Translations under genes and position numbers: made by a program | Notes under the pieces: generated by a model | What the model was told of the DNA's origin: nothing | The model's database searches: none | What the model saw: only the letters and a program-made list of their open reading frames with translations | Shown: in pieces, positions 60,701-63,558 of the stretch | Layout: every line of letters begins with the position of its first letter | Position numbering within the stretch: position 1 is the first letter of the stretch | Assembly: GCF_000003815.2 (NCBI RefSeq) | Contig: NC_049997.1 | Coordinates: 1,945,199-2,009,198, forward strand | Reading direction: 5' to 3' | Source of the DNA: Branchiostoma floridae | Lineage: Eukaryota > Chordata > Leptocardii > Amphioxiformes > Branchiostomatidae | Length of the DNA: 64,000 nt

Positions 60701-62631
60701 TTAGACGGACCAACAGCGCTACAAAGTGAGCTAATTTAGCGATAGATTGTACATTTGTATGTTATATACATGTAAAGCAGACATGGCCTTGAATACCTCG
60801 CATACCAAACATGCATGTGCAAACAAACAATTGTTGCTTGTTGCAGAACTAGAGTTTATATTTAAGATGCCACCAGTTAGGTGTAAAACATTTATAATGA
60901 TTGTAACTTTTTGTCTGACAATATTGAGCTTTGAGCAGGCGTTCTACCGAACACGGGTTAGCGTTTTGCTTTATACAAAGTTCAAACGTAACATCATTGG
61001 CTAATCAAACATTCATGTGCATTAACCTCCTTGGTATTACCAAAGTATTTCATCTTTATGTAATACTATAGTAACTGTTGATGCAAAATTGTAATGAGTC
61101 AGACGATTAACTTGATTACATGCAGCAGTGCTTCTTTCTAAGGAATATCACCATACGAACACTTCATTCATTCAATCTAACTAAATATTAGGGGCTATTA
61201 GAAACCAAAAACAATAACACTTGCCTAAAAGAGTTAAAAACTTTGCAGAGATGTACAGTTGTTTGACTAACATGAGCAGAGACATATATCGCATGGCCTG
61301 AACACGTCTGTTTGTTCATTGCAACTTTGTAACAGTGGATAAATGCAGAACAGAAAGTCCCAAAGGCGGGGTTTTGATATTCTGGTCGCAAGACACATGT
61401 ATAATATTTATATTAAATGAATGACTTTTTTGTTTAAAAAGGAAAAAAAGGACAATTAAAAAAAATCGCTCCCTCTCTGCACTCAAACCCCAGACCCGGG
61501 TCATGTACTTCCCAAACTGACGAATTATAGACCATTTAACAGGTAACGCTAGTTAACCTTTATTCTTTGCGTTTTTGATCAAGAGTCAGCTTATTCCAAT
61601 CTGGCAGAAGAACAAAGCATAATTTTTGTCTTTAACATGGTGATATTGTTGTTTAGCTTTGTCATTCATCCCATCCACGATATAGTTTCTCTTCTGCCAT
61701 GCTAATATGAAAATATCTCAATTTGAAAACACCGTCGCTTTGCATTGAGAACGACCGCGCTCTCAAAGGGCGTGACATTTATTCGTTCTGACGAGACTCT
61801 CGTTTTGTTTGTCCGCTGCTAATTACTTTATGCTGAAGCTATTGTTCCTTTCTTGACTAGATTACAAACTTATTCAGGCAACAATAAAATCCCAGAGCTC
61901 TTAGCAGCAAACTTTGACGGAAATGTCACCCTTTTCACGTTTTCAAATCAACAAATAGGACAAAATAATGTCTCTCAAACCTTTGCCGTCTGAGTTCTGG
62001 GACAGAGAATGCACGCGTAGATTACTGGGAAAAACATGGCGACGTTCGATCGTGCGCACAATTGCGGGATGTTGTGGCAACAAAGAGACGGTTTTCGACA
62101 ATTGATCACACTTTGAGTCCAGTTGCTGGTTAGCAAAACAAACTTTATTGAGTTATCTTGTGCATGATAATTGTGAACTGGAAGCGGATGTGATAGATCT
62201 CTGCAATTCCAGCTAACAACGCGGTGATGAAATCATCCCATGGAGGGGCCAGGCTATTAGAATAAGGGACGGTACGTTTTTGACCTCGATGTGTTCGAAT
62301 GCGTGGTCATTGGAGCCTTTTCAGGAATATTCTGAACATTTGAGTCTCTCGGTTATGCATTCCTGTGGTTATTACTGATGTTGCATTTACCGTATCTCCG
62401 TAGATTCCCTGTTTTTGACAAAACGAATCAAGGCAACAGAACGAATAAAGGTTAACTAGCGTATACAAATGTATGGCATACAATGTAGCATTGAATCTTT
62501 TGAACACAAGGCATTTGCAGTCACTGTGGCAAAATACAAAAACTAATTCAAACTTGTCATTGTTTTCTATAGTTGCCAGAAGATTCTCTCAAATGCTGAG
62601 AAGACAAACATCTCTGAATCATCTATGTCAG
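2369..62631 (+). CDS. RFX4: RFX4 orthologue, RFX winged-helix transcription factor, 10 coding exons (3' end beyond window)
   Basis: RFX proteins bind X-box DNA in the nucleus through a winged-helix domain; RFX4 acts in neural and ciliary gene control in vertebrates (family knowledge). The ten exons join in frame with intron phases 1,2,0,2,2,0,0,2,1,0, giving 328 residues. Residues about 52-135 are the RFX DNA-binding domain, including [32 protein letters not shown] (110-121) and YHYYGI (122-127). Residues 162-328 match the conserved RFX4/RFX6 region, with [60 protein letters not shown] and [13 protein letters not shown] prefer RFX4 over RFX6 because of [32 protein letters not shown] and ANFDE. 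No Q-rich activation domain precedes the DNA-binding domain, as expected for RFX4. Domains further C-terminal are not in the window. Introns range from 157 bp to 22.3 kb and are full of transposons. Confidence 0.95.
3473..3548 (+). repeat. Perfect 38-bp tandem duplication
   Basis: Two adjacent identical copies of a 38-base unit starting CTTCCTGATCGAAGATCATG and ending GAAGCACGTGA. Each carries a TGATCGAAGATCA partial palindrome. Confidence 0.9.
3588..3800 (-). pseudogene. Decayed LINE ORF2 C-terminal zinc-knuckle fragment
   Basis: The minus-strand frame reads RCALC, then [20 protein letters not shown] plus RD.RSRIGL..H.R.C is the C-terminal finger common in CR1/Jockey-like retroposon proteins of marine invertebrates (family knowledge). 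Flanking codons are interrupted. Short, so moderate confidence. Confidence 0.45.
4122..4397. mobile_element. Foldback MITE (TIR TAGCCTCCATAGCAGG)
   Basis: TAGCCTCCATAGCAGGATCT at the left faces its inverse, GAGCCTGCTATGGAGGCTA, at the right; the arms extend about 40 bases through TCTGGGCC and an A/T run. The interior is T-rich with a G homopolymer at 4186-4198. Confidence 0.75.
4407..4430. repeat. Perfect 24-bp palindrome centred on a SacII site
   Basis: The 12-base half AATTGGCCACCG is followed immediately by its exact reverse complement, centred on CCGCGG. It lies 9 bases beyond the end of the foldback at 4122-4397. Confidence 0.9.
6880..7200 (-). mobile_element. tRNA-derived SINE, full head and body
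   Basis: Read on the minus strand it starts GTGTGGCG.. (A-box-like region) and contains a B box, GAGTTCGAAACC, then a body with TTTTCCTCACTTCACTCAGG, AAATGGAGGTC, GGGAGAGCCACACCC and GTAAAAGAACCCGCCA. The same body occurs at 52961-53190 and 53817-54195, so this is one SINE family with three copies here. Confidence 0.75.
8067..8127 (+). CDS. RFX4: RFX4 coding exon 2
   Basis: Starts after a TTCACAG acceptor and ends at a GTAAGT donor. The split codon from exon 1 gives Asp, followed by [19 protein letters not shown]. The last two bases, TG, pair with the first G of exon 3 to give the Trp of TLQW-LEDNYE. This is the entry to the RFX DNA-binding domain; vertebrate RFX4 has a closely similar KPHSTPATLQW. 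Phase 2 at the 3' end. Confidence 0.92.
10888..10959 (+). repeat. 36-bp tandem duplication
   Basis: Two adjacent copies of a 36-base unit beginning GTCCAGCTATCACGGTTCAC, identical except for the final base. Confidence 0.9.
11052..11079 (+). repeat. (GAAT)n microsatellite
   Basis: About seven copies of GAAT/ATGA. Confidence 0.9.
12260..12310 (+). repeat. Short tandem duplication TATTCAAAGTAGCGATGGAA
   Basis: Two adjacent copies of a unit of about 23 bases containing CAAAGTAGCGATGGAATGT. Confidence 0.85.
14059..15129. mobile_element. DNA-transposon-derived MITE, left copy (TIR AAGCCCCGGTCACAAGAATC)
   Basis: The left end, AAGCCCGGTCACAAGAATCG, and the right end, ATTCTTGTGACCGGGGCTT, are inverted. 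Both continue with CGTACGAT and related TCGTACGA palindromic words. No transposase is present. A near-copy in the opposite orientation sits at 15766-17811, forming a large palindrome around a LINE fragment. Confidence 0.8.
15423..15707 (+). pseudogene. LINE reverse transcriptase C-terminal zf-RVT fragment
   Basis: The frame reads [20 protein letters not shown], then [20 protein letters not shown], ending at a stop. CPFC..E.E.H...DC is the zinc-binding tail found after LINE-type reverse transcriptases. Upstream codons (about 15240-15420) continue in other frames with stops, so it is a relic. It lies exactly between two inverted MITE copies. Confidence 0.7.
15766..17811. mobile_element. MITE right copy, inverted, carrying a 1.46-kb insertion
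   Basis: Ends CCCCGGTCACAAGAATCGTA (left) and GATTCTTGTGACCGGGGCTT (right). Compared with the copy at 14059-15129 read backwards, continuity is broken between AATAGAGCTGAA (ending about 15992) and GAAGGTCGATATAACCATG (starting about 17451). The interrupting DNA contains the Helitron-like element at 16172-17087. Confidence 0.75.
16172..17087 (-). mobile_element. Helitron/Helentron-like non-autonomous repeat, copy 1
   Basis: On the minus strand it starts TACCTTCGCCAAGAAGGTTA (a short hairpin, ACCTTC/GAAGGT) and ends GTGGAACTCTAG followed by T. The middle has two direct copies of a GGGCCCCCTAG..CTTGTT..TGCAG block, then four tandem units of about 120 bp, each with a TTATGCAAAT / ATTTGCATAA inverted pair. 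No encoded protein. The CTAG end before T, absence of obvious target duplication and tandem core fit Helentron-associated elements; that is inference. Confidence 0.7.
18655..19000 (+). mobile_element. Helitron-like repeat subfamily, 3' part (ends CTAG before T)
   Basis: Contains ATGCAAATGAGG, GAGGAACTGACTTGCATAAT, CTTGTGACATGTGTATGTTA and CATTTGCATAAAATTTAC, ending CAAACTCTAG before T. The last 220 bases closely match 51560-51789. Confidence 0.65.
19010..19200 (+). repeat. Degenerate CGTAAA/CGTAATC minisatellite
   Basis: About ten irregular copies of the word CGTAAANCGTAATC and variants (CACGTAAAGCGTAATC, CCCGTAAAACGTAATCC). It abuts the next repeat family downstream, where the word reappears at 19835-19845. 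Confidence 0.75.
19210..19830 (+). repeat. Degenerate tandem repeat, unit about 200 bp (GGAAATGGCGTTTCAGA)
   Basis: The phrase AGGAAATGGCGTTTCAGA plus a following TTTCAAAATTTT recurs at about 19240, 19422, 19632 and 19797. Between them lie GC-rich stretches and ATAGAAATGTCAT.. TTTAGCT. The same unit occurs inverted at 42190-42620 and once at 44938-45005, showing a dispersed family. Confidence 0.7.
20621..22063. mobile_element. 1.44-kb foldback element with about 345-bp arms of CTTTTCCCCCG repeats
   Basis: The left arm 20621-20966 and right arm 21721-22063 are inverted copies: CCCATGAAACTCCTTCAGCT opposite AGCTGAAGGAGTTTCATGGG. The outer part of each arm has five or more CTTTTCCCCCG-type words (GGGGGAAAAG on the other strand); the inner part includes GCTATGGGAAACATTCCTGG. 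No transposase. The spacer contains a second MITE and a short degenerate tandem of ACCACAAGTGAACACAG-like units (21580-21700). Confidence 0.85.
21347..21533. mobile_element. Foldback MITE nested inside the larger foldback
   Basis: TCTCCAAGCAGAGGTTAGGC at the left faces its inverse, GCCTAACCTCTGCTTGGAGA, at the right; the arms extend another 8 bases with CCGGCTGT. The interior is T/A-rich. Same TIR family as 1303-1397. Confidence 0.8.
22090..22390 (+). repeat. Degraded dispersed-repeat fragment
   Basis: The ATTTGCATAGATAATGAGGA part resembles the octamer units; TCTGATTGGTAAAAATTC.. through CATCATCCCTTTGGAGGGTA resembles 20480-20560 and 27820-27910. Three dispersed copies of this second block make it a repeat. 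Confidence 0.5.
22652..22725 (+). repeat. Palindromic GGTCCGGACC repeat, copy 1
   Basis: Starts GTACAGAAAATTCAGGTCCA and contains CCAGGTCCGGACCTGAACCT. It matches an inverted copy at 30195-30290. Confidence 0.65.
24085..24580 (-). mobile_element. Degraded Helitron-like repeat fragment
   Basis: Inverted relative to copies 2 and 3: it carries the AACCCCTAGGTGGCC and GGAAGTTCCGCTGCAGTACC blocks and one octamer pair, with many substitutions and no intact end. Confidence 0.6.
24931..25905 (+). mobile_element. Helitron/Helentron-like repeat, copy 2
   Basis: Same family as 16172-17087 in the opposite orientation: 5' TACCTTCGCCAAGAAGGTTA, GGGTAGCGT, central GGGCCCCCTAG block twice, four octamer-pair units, 3' GTGGAACTCTAG before T. 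It includes a (CAT)n run at 25088-25114 not present in the other copies. Confidence 0.75.
26770..26862 (-). mobile_element. 5S-rRNA-like sequence (pseudogene or 5S-derived SINE)
   Basis: On the minus strand the phrases ATCTCGCAAGTTAAGCAACA and TTCTTGGATGGGAGACC match the 5S rRNA internal control region (AAGCTAAGC..., TACTTGGATGGGAGACC). Upstream GTACCGCCACGTGGCACG resembles the 5S 5' arm. Several substitutions argue against a functional gene. It may be the head of a SINE3-type element, since 5S-derived SINEs exist in animals. Confidence 0.6.
27075..27705 (+). pseudogene. CR1/Jockey-like LINE, 3' fragment of reverse transcriptase plus 3' tail
   Basis: The frame from about 27090 to 27496 reads [20 protein letters not shown], then [20 protein letters not shown] and [16 protein letters not shown], ending [15 protein letters not shown] and LQ..QNRAAR are the thumb/C-terminal signature of CR1/Jockey-type RTs. 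The 3' end carries AATAAAGTCAAGTCAAGTC, a short terminal repeat typical of this clade. It is 5'-truncated, as usual for LINEs, with flanking decay. Confidence 0.75.
28332..29239 (+). mobile_element. Helitron/Helentron-like repeat, copy 3
   Basis: Starts TACCTTCGTCAAGAATGTTA, with TTTTGGGTAGCG, two GGGCCCC/GGGTCCCCTAG blocks and four inverted octamer pairs; ends GTGGAACTCTAG before T. The 5' hairpin carries two changes relative to copies 1 and 2. Confidence 0.75.
30195..30290 (-). repeat. Palindromic GGTCCGGACC repeat, copy 2
   Basis: Contains GATCCGGACCTGGACCTGAT and GAACCGGACCTGGATCTGAA, ending ATTTTCTGTACCGGTACC. This is the reverse of the 22652 copy with extra palindromic units. It lies about 150 bases before RFX4 exon 3. 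Confidence 0.65.
30438..30561 (+). CDS. RFX4: RFX4 coding exon 3 (DNA-binding domain, N half)
   Basis: Starts after CATTCAG and ends at GTGAGT. Encodes residues 60-100, including [20 protein letters not shown] and NAASFGK, the first helices of the RFX winged-helix domain. It ends in phase 0. It is separated from exon 2 by a 22.3-kb intron and from exon 4 by a 13.7-kb intron that contains an antisense LINE. Confidence 0.96.
30765..30789. repeat. 25-bp near-perfect palindrome
   Basis: CGAGAGGGGG, TTAA, then CCCCCCTCTCG; one extra C breaks perfect symmetry. It is preceded by a shorter inverted repeat, GCGCAG/CTGCGC, at 30737-30753. Confidence 0.85.
31716..31731. repeat. Target-site duplication, 3' flank of the LINE
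   Basis: GAGAGGAATGCGTCTT, identical to 37437-37452. It adjoins the A-rich tail of the element. Confidence 0.9.
31945..35639 (-). pseudogene. LINE ORF2: APE endonuclease and reverse transcriptase, frameshifted
   Basis: Segment 1 (35639-34917) is the endonuclease: [15 protein letters not shown] (Glu-41), NIYAPND, IITGDFN (Asp-146, Asn-148), ASRIDYFLT; the terminal SDH-type His is not recognisable. Segment 2 (about 34912-33831) carries [38 protein letters not shown] and [20 protein letters not shown]. Segment 3 (about 33838-31945) carries [29 protein letters not shown] (33508-33519) and a C-terminal CSLC..HLFWDC finger. Frame changes near 34920-34960 and near 33838 break it, so it should not make full-length protein. 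Sequencing error cannot be excluded for either one. Confidence 0.88.
35640..36442 (-). other. Inter-ORF spacer of the LINE
   Basis: About 800 bp between ORF1 and ORF2 with no long frame on the sense strand. It is unusually long for this class and contains a degenerate tandem repeat (see 35977-36210). Confidence 0.6.
35977..36210. repeat. Degenerate minisatellite (AACATAA.., 48-71-bp spacing) inside the LINE
   Basis: AACATAAT/AACATAAC words at 35977, 36048, 36098 and 36151 and TTACATAAT at 36199, each unit also carrying an AATCAAG or ATTCAAGAAA word. The units are diverged, so this is an old internal tandem. Confidence 0.6.
36443..37303 (-). CDS. LINE ORF1 protein (RNA-binding, L1 ORF1p-like)
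   Basis: An open 286-codon frame. Residues 1-45 are basic then Ser/Gln-rich; residues 46-132 form a heptad-rich coiled coil ([37 protein letters not shown]). Residues about 134-215 look like the RRM-like fold ([28 protein letters not shown]), and 217-286 like the C-terminal domain ([10 protein letters not shown]). L1 ORF1p trimerises and binds element RNA in the cytoplasm. No frameshift was seen. The start is the first ATG after a short 5' UTR. Confidence 0.8.
   Translation of the reverse strand: MRKQAKRARQSSSDQTSPDKQLGAQMKGPPTKMASGEDPNFDSISPELRPLVHLLSTQSKSLHDEVMAEFKSVREELSVQIQSVNTKLGKMAAEVDDLRDSVSFQNKEIEDLQQALKVEKRERIRDMLLAERYSMKSDIIIRGLVHHQEESPEQVVLSFLSGHLGMSLVPPFVAVHRLSRPTQNQPNPAMLVRLVSLQHRELILSAWRKLPGDKKKGHAVHEHLPRPLQQARAKLMPERDSVIAKAKTDRREARVFIRVPQKDTRVTLIVDGKTLKTVDAVDLVFS
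37437..37452. repeat. Target-site duplication, 5' flank of the LINE
   Basis: GAGAGGAATGCGTCTT, identical to 31716-31731, immediately next to the first element base (CAAGATGG on the minus strand). Confidence 0.9.
38195..39085. mobile_element. Foldback repeat with arms GGCACAAAAAGTTTGGAATA
   Basis: CTCGGCACAAAAAGTTTGGA at the left is inverted as CCAAACTTTTTGTGCCGAG at the right; the arms run about 75 bases (TTTGGCTGATCA, CCGTTGCTTCTGCAT). The right half (38700-39080) matches 50640-50995. Confidence 0.7.
39866..40222. mobile_element. MITE with TIR GCAGGGCTCGAAATAC, copy 1
   Basis: Left GCAGGGCTCGAAATAC and right GTATTTCGAGCCTTGC are inverted with one mismatch. The interior repeats GTGCAGGTAA/TTACCTGCAC words. 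AGT flanks both ends, a possible 3-bp target duplication. No coding capacity. Confidence 0.75.
40725..41480 (+). mobile_element. Degraded Helitron-like or related repeat
   Basis: Two partial units with GATAACTCGAGA..TGGATG..TTTTGATTTTTTG and GGTGTGT..GTTGTCGAAAGG, then CCTGGCGACTTG, GGGCCCCCTAGCAGATTGTT and TGCAGTGGGTCTTATAGTTT blocks. These match the middle of the Helitron-like family, but both ends are lost. Confidence 0.55.
41515..41590 (+). repeat. Short duplicated block GGGGGTGGTCACGCCATAT
   Basis: GGGGTGGTCACGCCATAT followed by TTAACNCTCAGG occurs twice about 45 bases apart. Confidence 0.8.
42190..42640 (-). repeat. Inverted copy of the GGAAATGGCGTTTCAGA tandem family
   Basis: Read on the minus strand, AGGAAATGGCATTCAAAG and AGGAAATGACGTTTCAGAGG followed by TTTCAAAATTTCAAA recur about 200 bases apart, as at 19210-19830. 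The GC-rich linkers differ. Confidence 0.6.
42695..42754 (+). repeat. (TG)30 microsatellite
   Basis: An uninterrupted TG run of about 60 bases next to a C-rich stretch (GCCGCCGCCA). A shorter interrupted TG tract is at 42122-42196. Confidence 0.95.
44277..44338 (+). CDS. RFX4: RFX4 coding exon 4 (recognition core)
   Basis: Starts after CCTAATAG and ends at GTGAGA. Encodes [20 protein letters not shown] plus AA of a split Lys codon. This is the basic recognition segment of the RFX domain; the Arg residues in [12 protein letters not shown] contact DNA in the family. Phase 2. Confidence 0.96.
44339..46477 (+). other. RFX4 intron 4
   Basis: A 2.1-kb phase-2 intron. Apart from the MITE at 44452-44715 and a single unit of the GGAAATTAGCATTTCGGA family at 44938-45005, no feature was recognised. 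Confidence 0.85.
44452..44715. mobile_element. MITE with TIR CAAGGCTCGAAATAC, copy 2
   Basis: Same family as 39866-40222, shorter inside: left CAAGGCTCGAAATAC, right GTATTTCGAGCCCTG, shared ATTGAAAATTACCT and GTGCAGGTAAT. Again AGT borders both sides. It sits in RFX4 intron 4. Confidence 0.75.
46478..46561 (+). CDS. RFX4: RFX4 coding exon 5 (wing of DNA-binding domain)
   Basis: Starts after TATGTAG and ends at GTGAGT. The first A completes the Lys codon; then [15 protein letters not shown] and [12 protein letters not shown] follow. YHYYGI is the invariant end of the RFX domain, and ESS.YYD..YSKKGA is RFX4-like. It ends two bases into a Glu codon (phase 2). GC-rich DIRS-like sequence begins within about 30 bp of the donor. 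Confidence 0.95.
46810..48071 (+). pseudogene. DIRS-like retrotransposon gag (ORF1) relic, one frameshift
   Basis: A 347-codon open frame: an N-terminal short acidic coiled segment ([20 protein letters not shown]), a long Arg/Pro-rich disordered middle, then [17 protein letters not shown] and [19 protein letters not shown], resembling DIRS/Ngaro gag-like proteins (WPHE plus LT..QF..G). A one-base shift at or near the (ACG)4 run at 47821-47832 restores a frame that continues [14 protein letters not shown] and a zinc finger ([26 protein letters not shown]) to the TGA at 48069-48071. GC-rich unlike its surroundings. No RT or tyrosine recombinase follows. The family call is inference. Confidence 0.65.
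48072..48700 (+). other. GC-rich tail of the DIRS-like relic
   Basis: GC-rich sequence continuing the composition of the gag-like relic, with short frames such as 48300-48668, but no motif of reverse transcriptase, RNase H or recombinase seen. Probably element DNA whose remaining part was deleted. Confidence 0.4.
49330..50386 (-). pseudogene. Penelope-like element reverse transcriptase relic
   Basis: Minus-strand frames give [48 protein letters not shown] (motif A Asp), [20 protein letters not shown] then [14 protein letters not shown], and [12 protein letters not shown] (49516-49527, catalytic DD), the characteristic order of Penelope-like RTs. The frame breaks at least three times: near 50000, near 49870, and at about 49572, where one base is missing. 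Homology stops near 49330, before any GIY-YIG endonuclease, so the 3' end is lost. Confidence 0.8.
50640..50995 (+). repeat. Dispersed repeat matching 38700-39080
   Basis: Shares TTTGGTCATCCAA, GTTCTGTATACCAAA, GGGCACTTTTTTTT, GGTGCTCGTTTCA and CCAAACTTTTTGTGCC with the right half of the element at 38195-39085. Confidence 0.65.
51279..51315 (+). CDS. RFX4: RFX4 coding micro-exon 6 (linker)
   Basis: A 37-base exon between a TGCTTTAG acceptor and a GTAAGA donor. It completes Glu-149 and encodes [12 protein letters not shown], corresponding to the linker after the DNA-binding domain (vertebrate RFX4 has a similar ..GKKEVSKQ). It is the smallest and least constrained exon of the model, but phase and sequence fit on both sides. 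Confidence 0.88.
51316..52008 (+). other. RFX4 intron 6
   Basis: A 693-bp phase-0 intron, about a third of it the Helitron-like fragment at 51545-51789. No other feature was recognised. Confidence 0.85.
51545..51789 (+). mobile_element. Helitron-like 3' fragment, second copy
   Basis: Closely matches 18775-19000: GAGGAACTGATTTGCATAAT, CTTGTGACATGTGTACGTTA, ATTTGCATAAAATTTAG, CTCTAAATATTTCAT, ending GAAGTCTAG before T. The 5' part is missing. Confidence 0.65.
52009..52185 (+). CDS. RFX4: RFX4 coding exon 7
   Basis: Exactly 59 codons between a GCTACAG acceptor and a GTAATG donor. Encodes [20 protein letters not shown] through [17 protein letters not shown], nearly the same as vertebrate RFX4. 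An open frame runs on past the donor to 52278, but those codons do not match the family, so the exon ends at 52185. A 100-base assembly gap starts 186 bases downstream in the intron. Confidence 0.96.
52372..52471. other. Assembly gap (100 N)
   Basis: Exactly 100 Ns, so the true distance is unknown. It lies inside RFX4 intron 7 and does not affect an exon found here. Confidence 1.
52650..52910 (-). pseudogene. LINE ORF2 C-terminal fragment
   Basis: The minus-strand frame reads [40 protein letters not shown] and [16 protein letters not shown]...FE segment followed by C..C.R.C...GL.SH.R is the tail of CR1/Jockey-like retroposon proteins. It has one clean frame but no RT upstream in the window, so it is a fragment. 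Confidence 0.6.
52961..53190 (-). mobile_element. SINE body, tRNA head missing
   Basis: On the minus strand it shares GACTTTCCTCACCTCACTCA, AAATGGAGGTCC, GGAGAGCCATACCC, CACGTAAAAGAACCTGCCA and GGATCAAACCATTCCGGCTA with the SINE at 6880-7200, but the A/B-box head is absent, so it is 5'-truncated. Confidence 0.7.
53817..54195 (+). mobile_element. tRNA-derived SINE, full length
   Basis: Starts GTGTGTGGCGCAGTGGCAGG (A-box-like TGGCGCAGTGG), has a B-box-like GAGTTTGAATCC, then ACTTTCCTCACTCTACTCAG, AAATGGAGGTC, GGGAGAGCACACCC and CACGTGAAAGAACCCACCA, ending in a short AAACC repeat (CAAACCAAACCAAAC). Its 3' third differs from the copies at 6880 and 52961, so there are two tail types. Confidence 0.75.
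54243..55267. mobile_element. Foldback element built of nested palindromes (CTAG / AATCGSCGATT)
   Basis: Left GATCCAGTAGAATCGCCGAT and right ATCGGCGATTCTACTGGATC are inverted over about 41 bases. Between them lie many small palindromes such as TCTCCTAGGAGA, AATCGGCGATT and CTAGTAC, and a second inverted pair (AATGATGCTAAGATGTAGGA / CCTACATCTTAGCATCATT; AACCTACTAACT / AGTTAGTAGGTTT). No coding frame. A shorter relative is at 60293-60611. Confidence 0.8.
55518..55681 (+). CDS. RFX4: RFX4 coding exon 8
   Basis: Between a TTACTCTCAG acceptor and a GTCAGT donor. Encodes [16 protein letters not shown], then [17 protein letters not shown] and [12 protein letters not shown], a conserved RFX extended dimerisation segment. 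It ends two bases into a Ser codon (phase 2). Confidence 0.96.
55839..55939 (+). CDS. RFX4: RFX4 coding exon 9
   Basis: Follows the shortest intron (157 bp), between a TTTTCTAG acceptor and a GTGAGT donor. Encodes [20 protein letters not shown] then [13 protein letters not shown]. The first T completes the Ser codon and the last C starts a Leu codon (phase 1). Matches the RFX4/RFX6 block ending DLPE.L..IKFE. Confidence 0.95.
56022..56128. mobile_element. 107-bp foldback (TIR TAGGGATACCAAGT)
   Basis: CTAGGGATACCAAGTCGAC at the left is inverted as CTACTTGGTATCCCTACA at the right; the arms continue through AAACTGTAATAT / ATATTACAATTT, so the whole element is nearly one hairpin. Confidence 0.8.
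56155..56203 (+). repeat. Triple repeat GGATAAAGGTTACCCCG
   Basis: Three adjacent units of 17-18 bases, the last truncated to GGATAAAGGT. Confidence 0.9.
57401..57975 (+). repeat. 256-bp tandem array, about 2.25 copies
   Basis: Units start ACTTGCCAAACAACGTACGT at 57401, ACTTGCCAAACAACGTACGT again at 57657 and ACCTGCCAAACCACATAG at 57912. Each contains GCATGACCCA, GGACCAATACACCGGAAGAT, TTTGTAGGGGTGTTATTTTT and CATCATCGTCAACCTCAGT. Units 1 and 2 differ by few substitutions. The last word is found inverted near 56936 (ACTGAGGTTGACCATGATGC), suggesting a larger foldback. Confidence 0.85.
58210..60085 (+). pseudogene. Decayed CR1/Jockey-like LINE: endonuclease and RT remnants
   Basis: Scattered in-frame pieces: [16 protein letters not shown] near 58265-58310 (endonuclease start), [16 protein letters not shown] and [10 protein letters not shown] near 58566-58690 (YRPP and GD.N motifs), a KSEKESRIF / [15 protein letters not shown] stretch near 59220-59320 (pre-RT region), and [18 protein letters not shown] then [18 protein letters not shown] at 59886-60037 (RT motifs, catalytic Asp in LDFSAAFD). 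Many stops and frame changes separate them. The element ends before the YADD motif. Confidence 0.75.
60293..60611. mobile_element. Short foldback related to 54243-55267
   Basis: TATATGTCACAGTAGAGATT at the left faces AATCTCTACTGTTACATATA at the right. The interior has GTCCTAGGAC palindromes and the shared CAAATGATGGTAAGATAAAG and TTACCAACTACACTCAAGG words. Confidence 0.75.
60657..60735 (-). ncRNA. tRNA-like sequence (pseudo-tRNA or SINE head)
   Basis: On the minus strand TAGCTCACTTTGTAGCGC resembles a D-arm/A box, and CGCGAGGTCGAGTCCCCC a T-arm/B box, about 35 bases apart. I cannot pair a full acceptor stem, so it is not called as a functional tRNA. Confidence 0.35.
62573..62631 (+). CDS. 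RFX4: RFX4 coding exon 10 (last in window)
   Basis: Between a TTTTCTATAG acceptor and a GTAGGT donor, phase 0 at the end. The TT completes Leu; then [19 protein letters not shown], the most recognisable RFX4 C-terminal block in the window. The next expected segment (dimerisation continues) was not found in 62632-64000, so the gene continues off the window. Confidence 0.94.
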
Positions 62632-62818
62632 GTAGGTCATTTGCCAGCCAAGAAAATGTACTTAGCTTTAAGAAGATGATTATGATTTTGTGTGTTTATT
62701 TTATTTCAGCCATACCACAGGTATCATATGGTCAAATATATTGTATTCATTATTTTTCTTTTTTCTTTCTCCTGTCAAATCTTCAAAGCGTGTCATCTCC
62801 GTTGTTCCTGGACCGAGT

Positions 62819-63260
62819 GACCTGAAATTTGGTACAATGGTAGAGTGGGCCAATAGTTTTTTTTCATACCTGCCTGAATGATTTTATTGAGTTTTTTGGC
62901 AATGCTTAGACCAAAACTGTATATTTTGGCCCCCTGTACCCTGGTATTACATCAGAATGACCTAAAATTTAGTACAGAAGTGCCTTGATCATATGCCCAT
63001 AAAGACAGTTTTGGCATACGGTGCAAATAATGCTTAATTTGGCTCCTGTACACTCATTTTACAACCAAATGACCTAGAATTTGGCATAGGAGGGCTCTCT
63101 ACACATACACACATGGATTCGCTAACACTTTTGGCATACAATACAACAAAATGCTTAATTTTGTGATTTTTCGGCCCTTTTTTGACCAAAAAAAGACAAT
63201 TTTGGCTCCTGTACCTGGCTGTTTTACAACCAAATGACCTAAAGTTTGGTACAGGGGTGC
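62819..63260 (+). repeat. Degenerate tandem repeat around AATGACCTAAAATTTGGTAC
   Basis: GACCTGAAATTTGGTAC, GACCTAAAATTTAGTAC, GACCTAGAATTTGGCAT and GACCTAAAGTTTGGTAC occur about 100-170 bases apart (62819, 62967, 63069, 63235), each followed by a GTACC/TTTTGGC stretch. Diverged units of an old tandem. Confidence 0.6.
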
Positions 63261-63558
63261 ACTTGACTTAAATGACCCATATATAATTTTTGGCATGAAC
63301 TACTTCAAAATGATTTATTTGGGGATTTTTAAGGTCATTTTCCAAATGGCCAGAGGGGTCAATGACCTCAAAGTTGTTGACCCCGTTTTGAGACTGTCTC
63401 AAGTGCAGGCCAGGATGTGTCTATGGACAGGTGATGGTTCAAAATTCCAATAAGTGAGGCAATAAAAACTATTGCCATGGTGATGTTTATCTCACCTCAC
63501 CTCACCAGTCCCATCACATGACGTTTATATTGTTTGTAATATAAGTAATAATTAAGGG

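Larger units (their letters stand above)
55940..62572 (+). other. RFX4 intron 9
   Basis: A 6.6-kb phase-1 intron containing a 107-bp foldback, a 256-bp tandem array, a decayed LINE and a palindromic element. Bases 56210-56690 and 60750-62560 show nothing recognisable. Confidence 0.85.
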
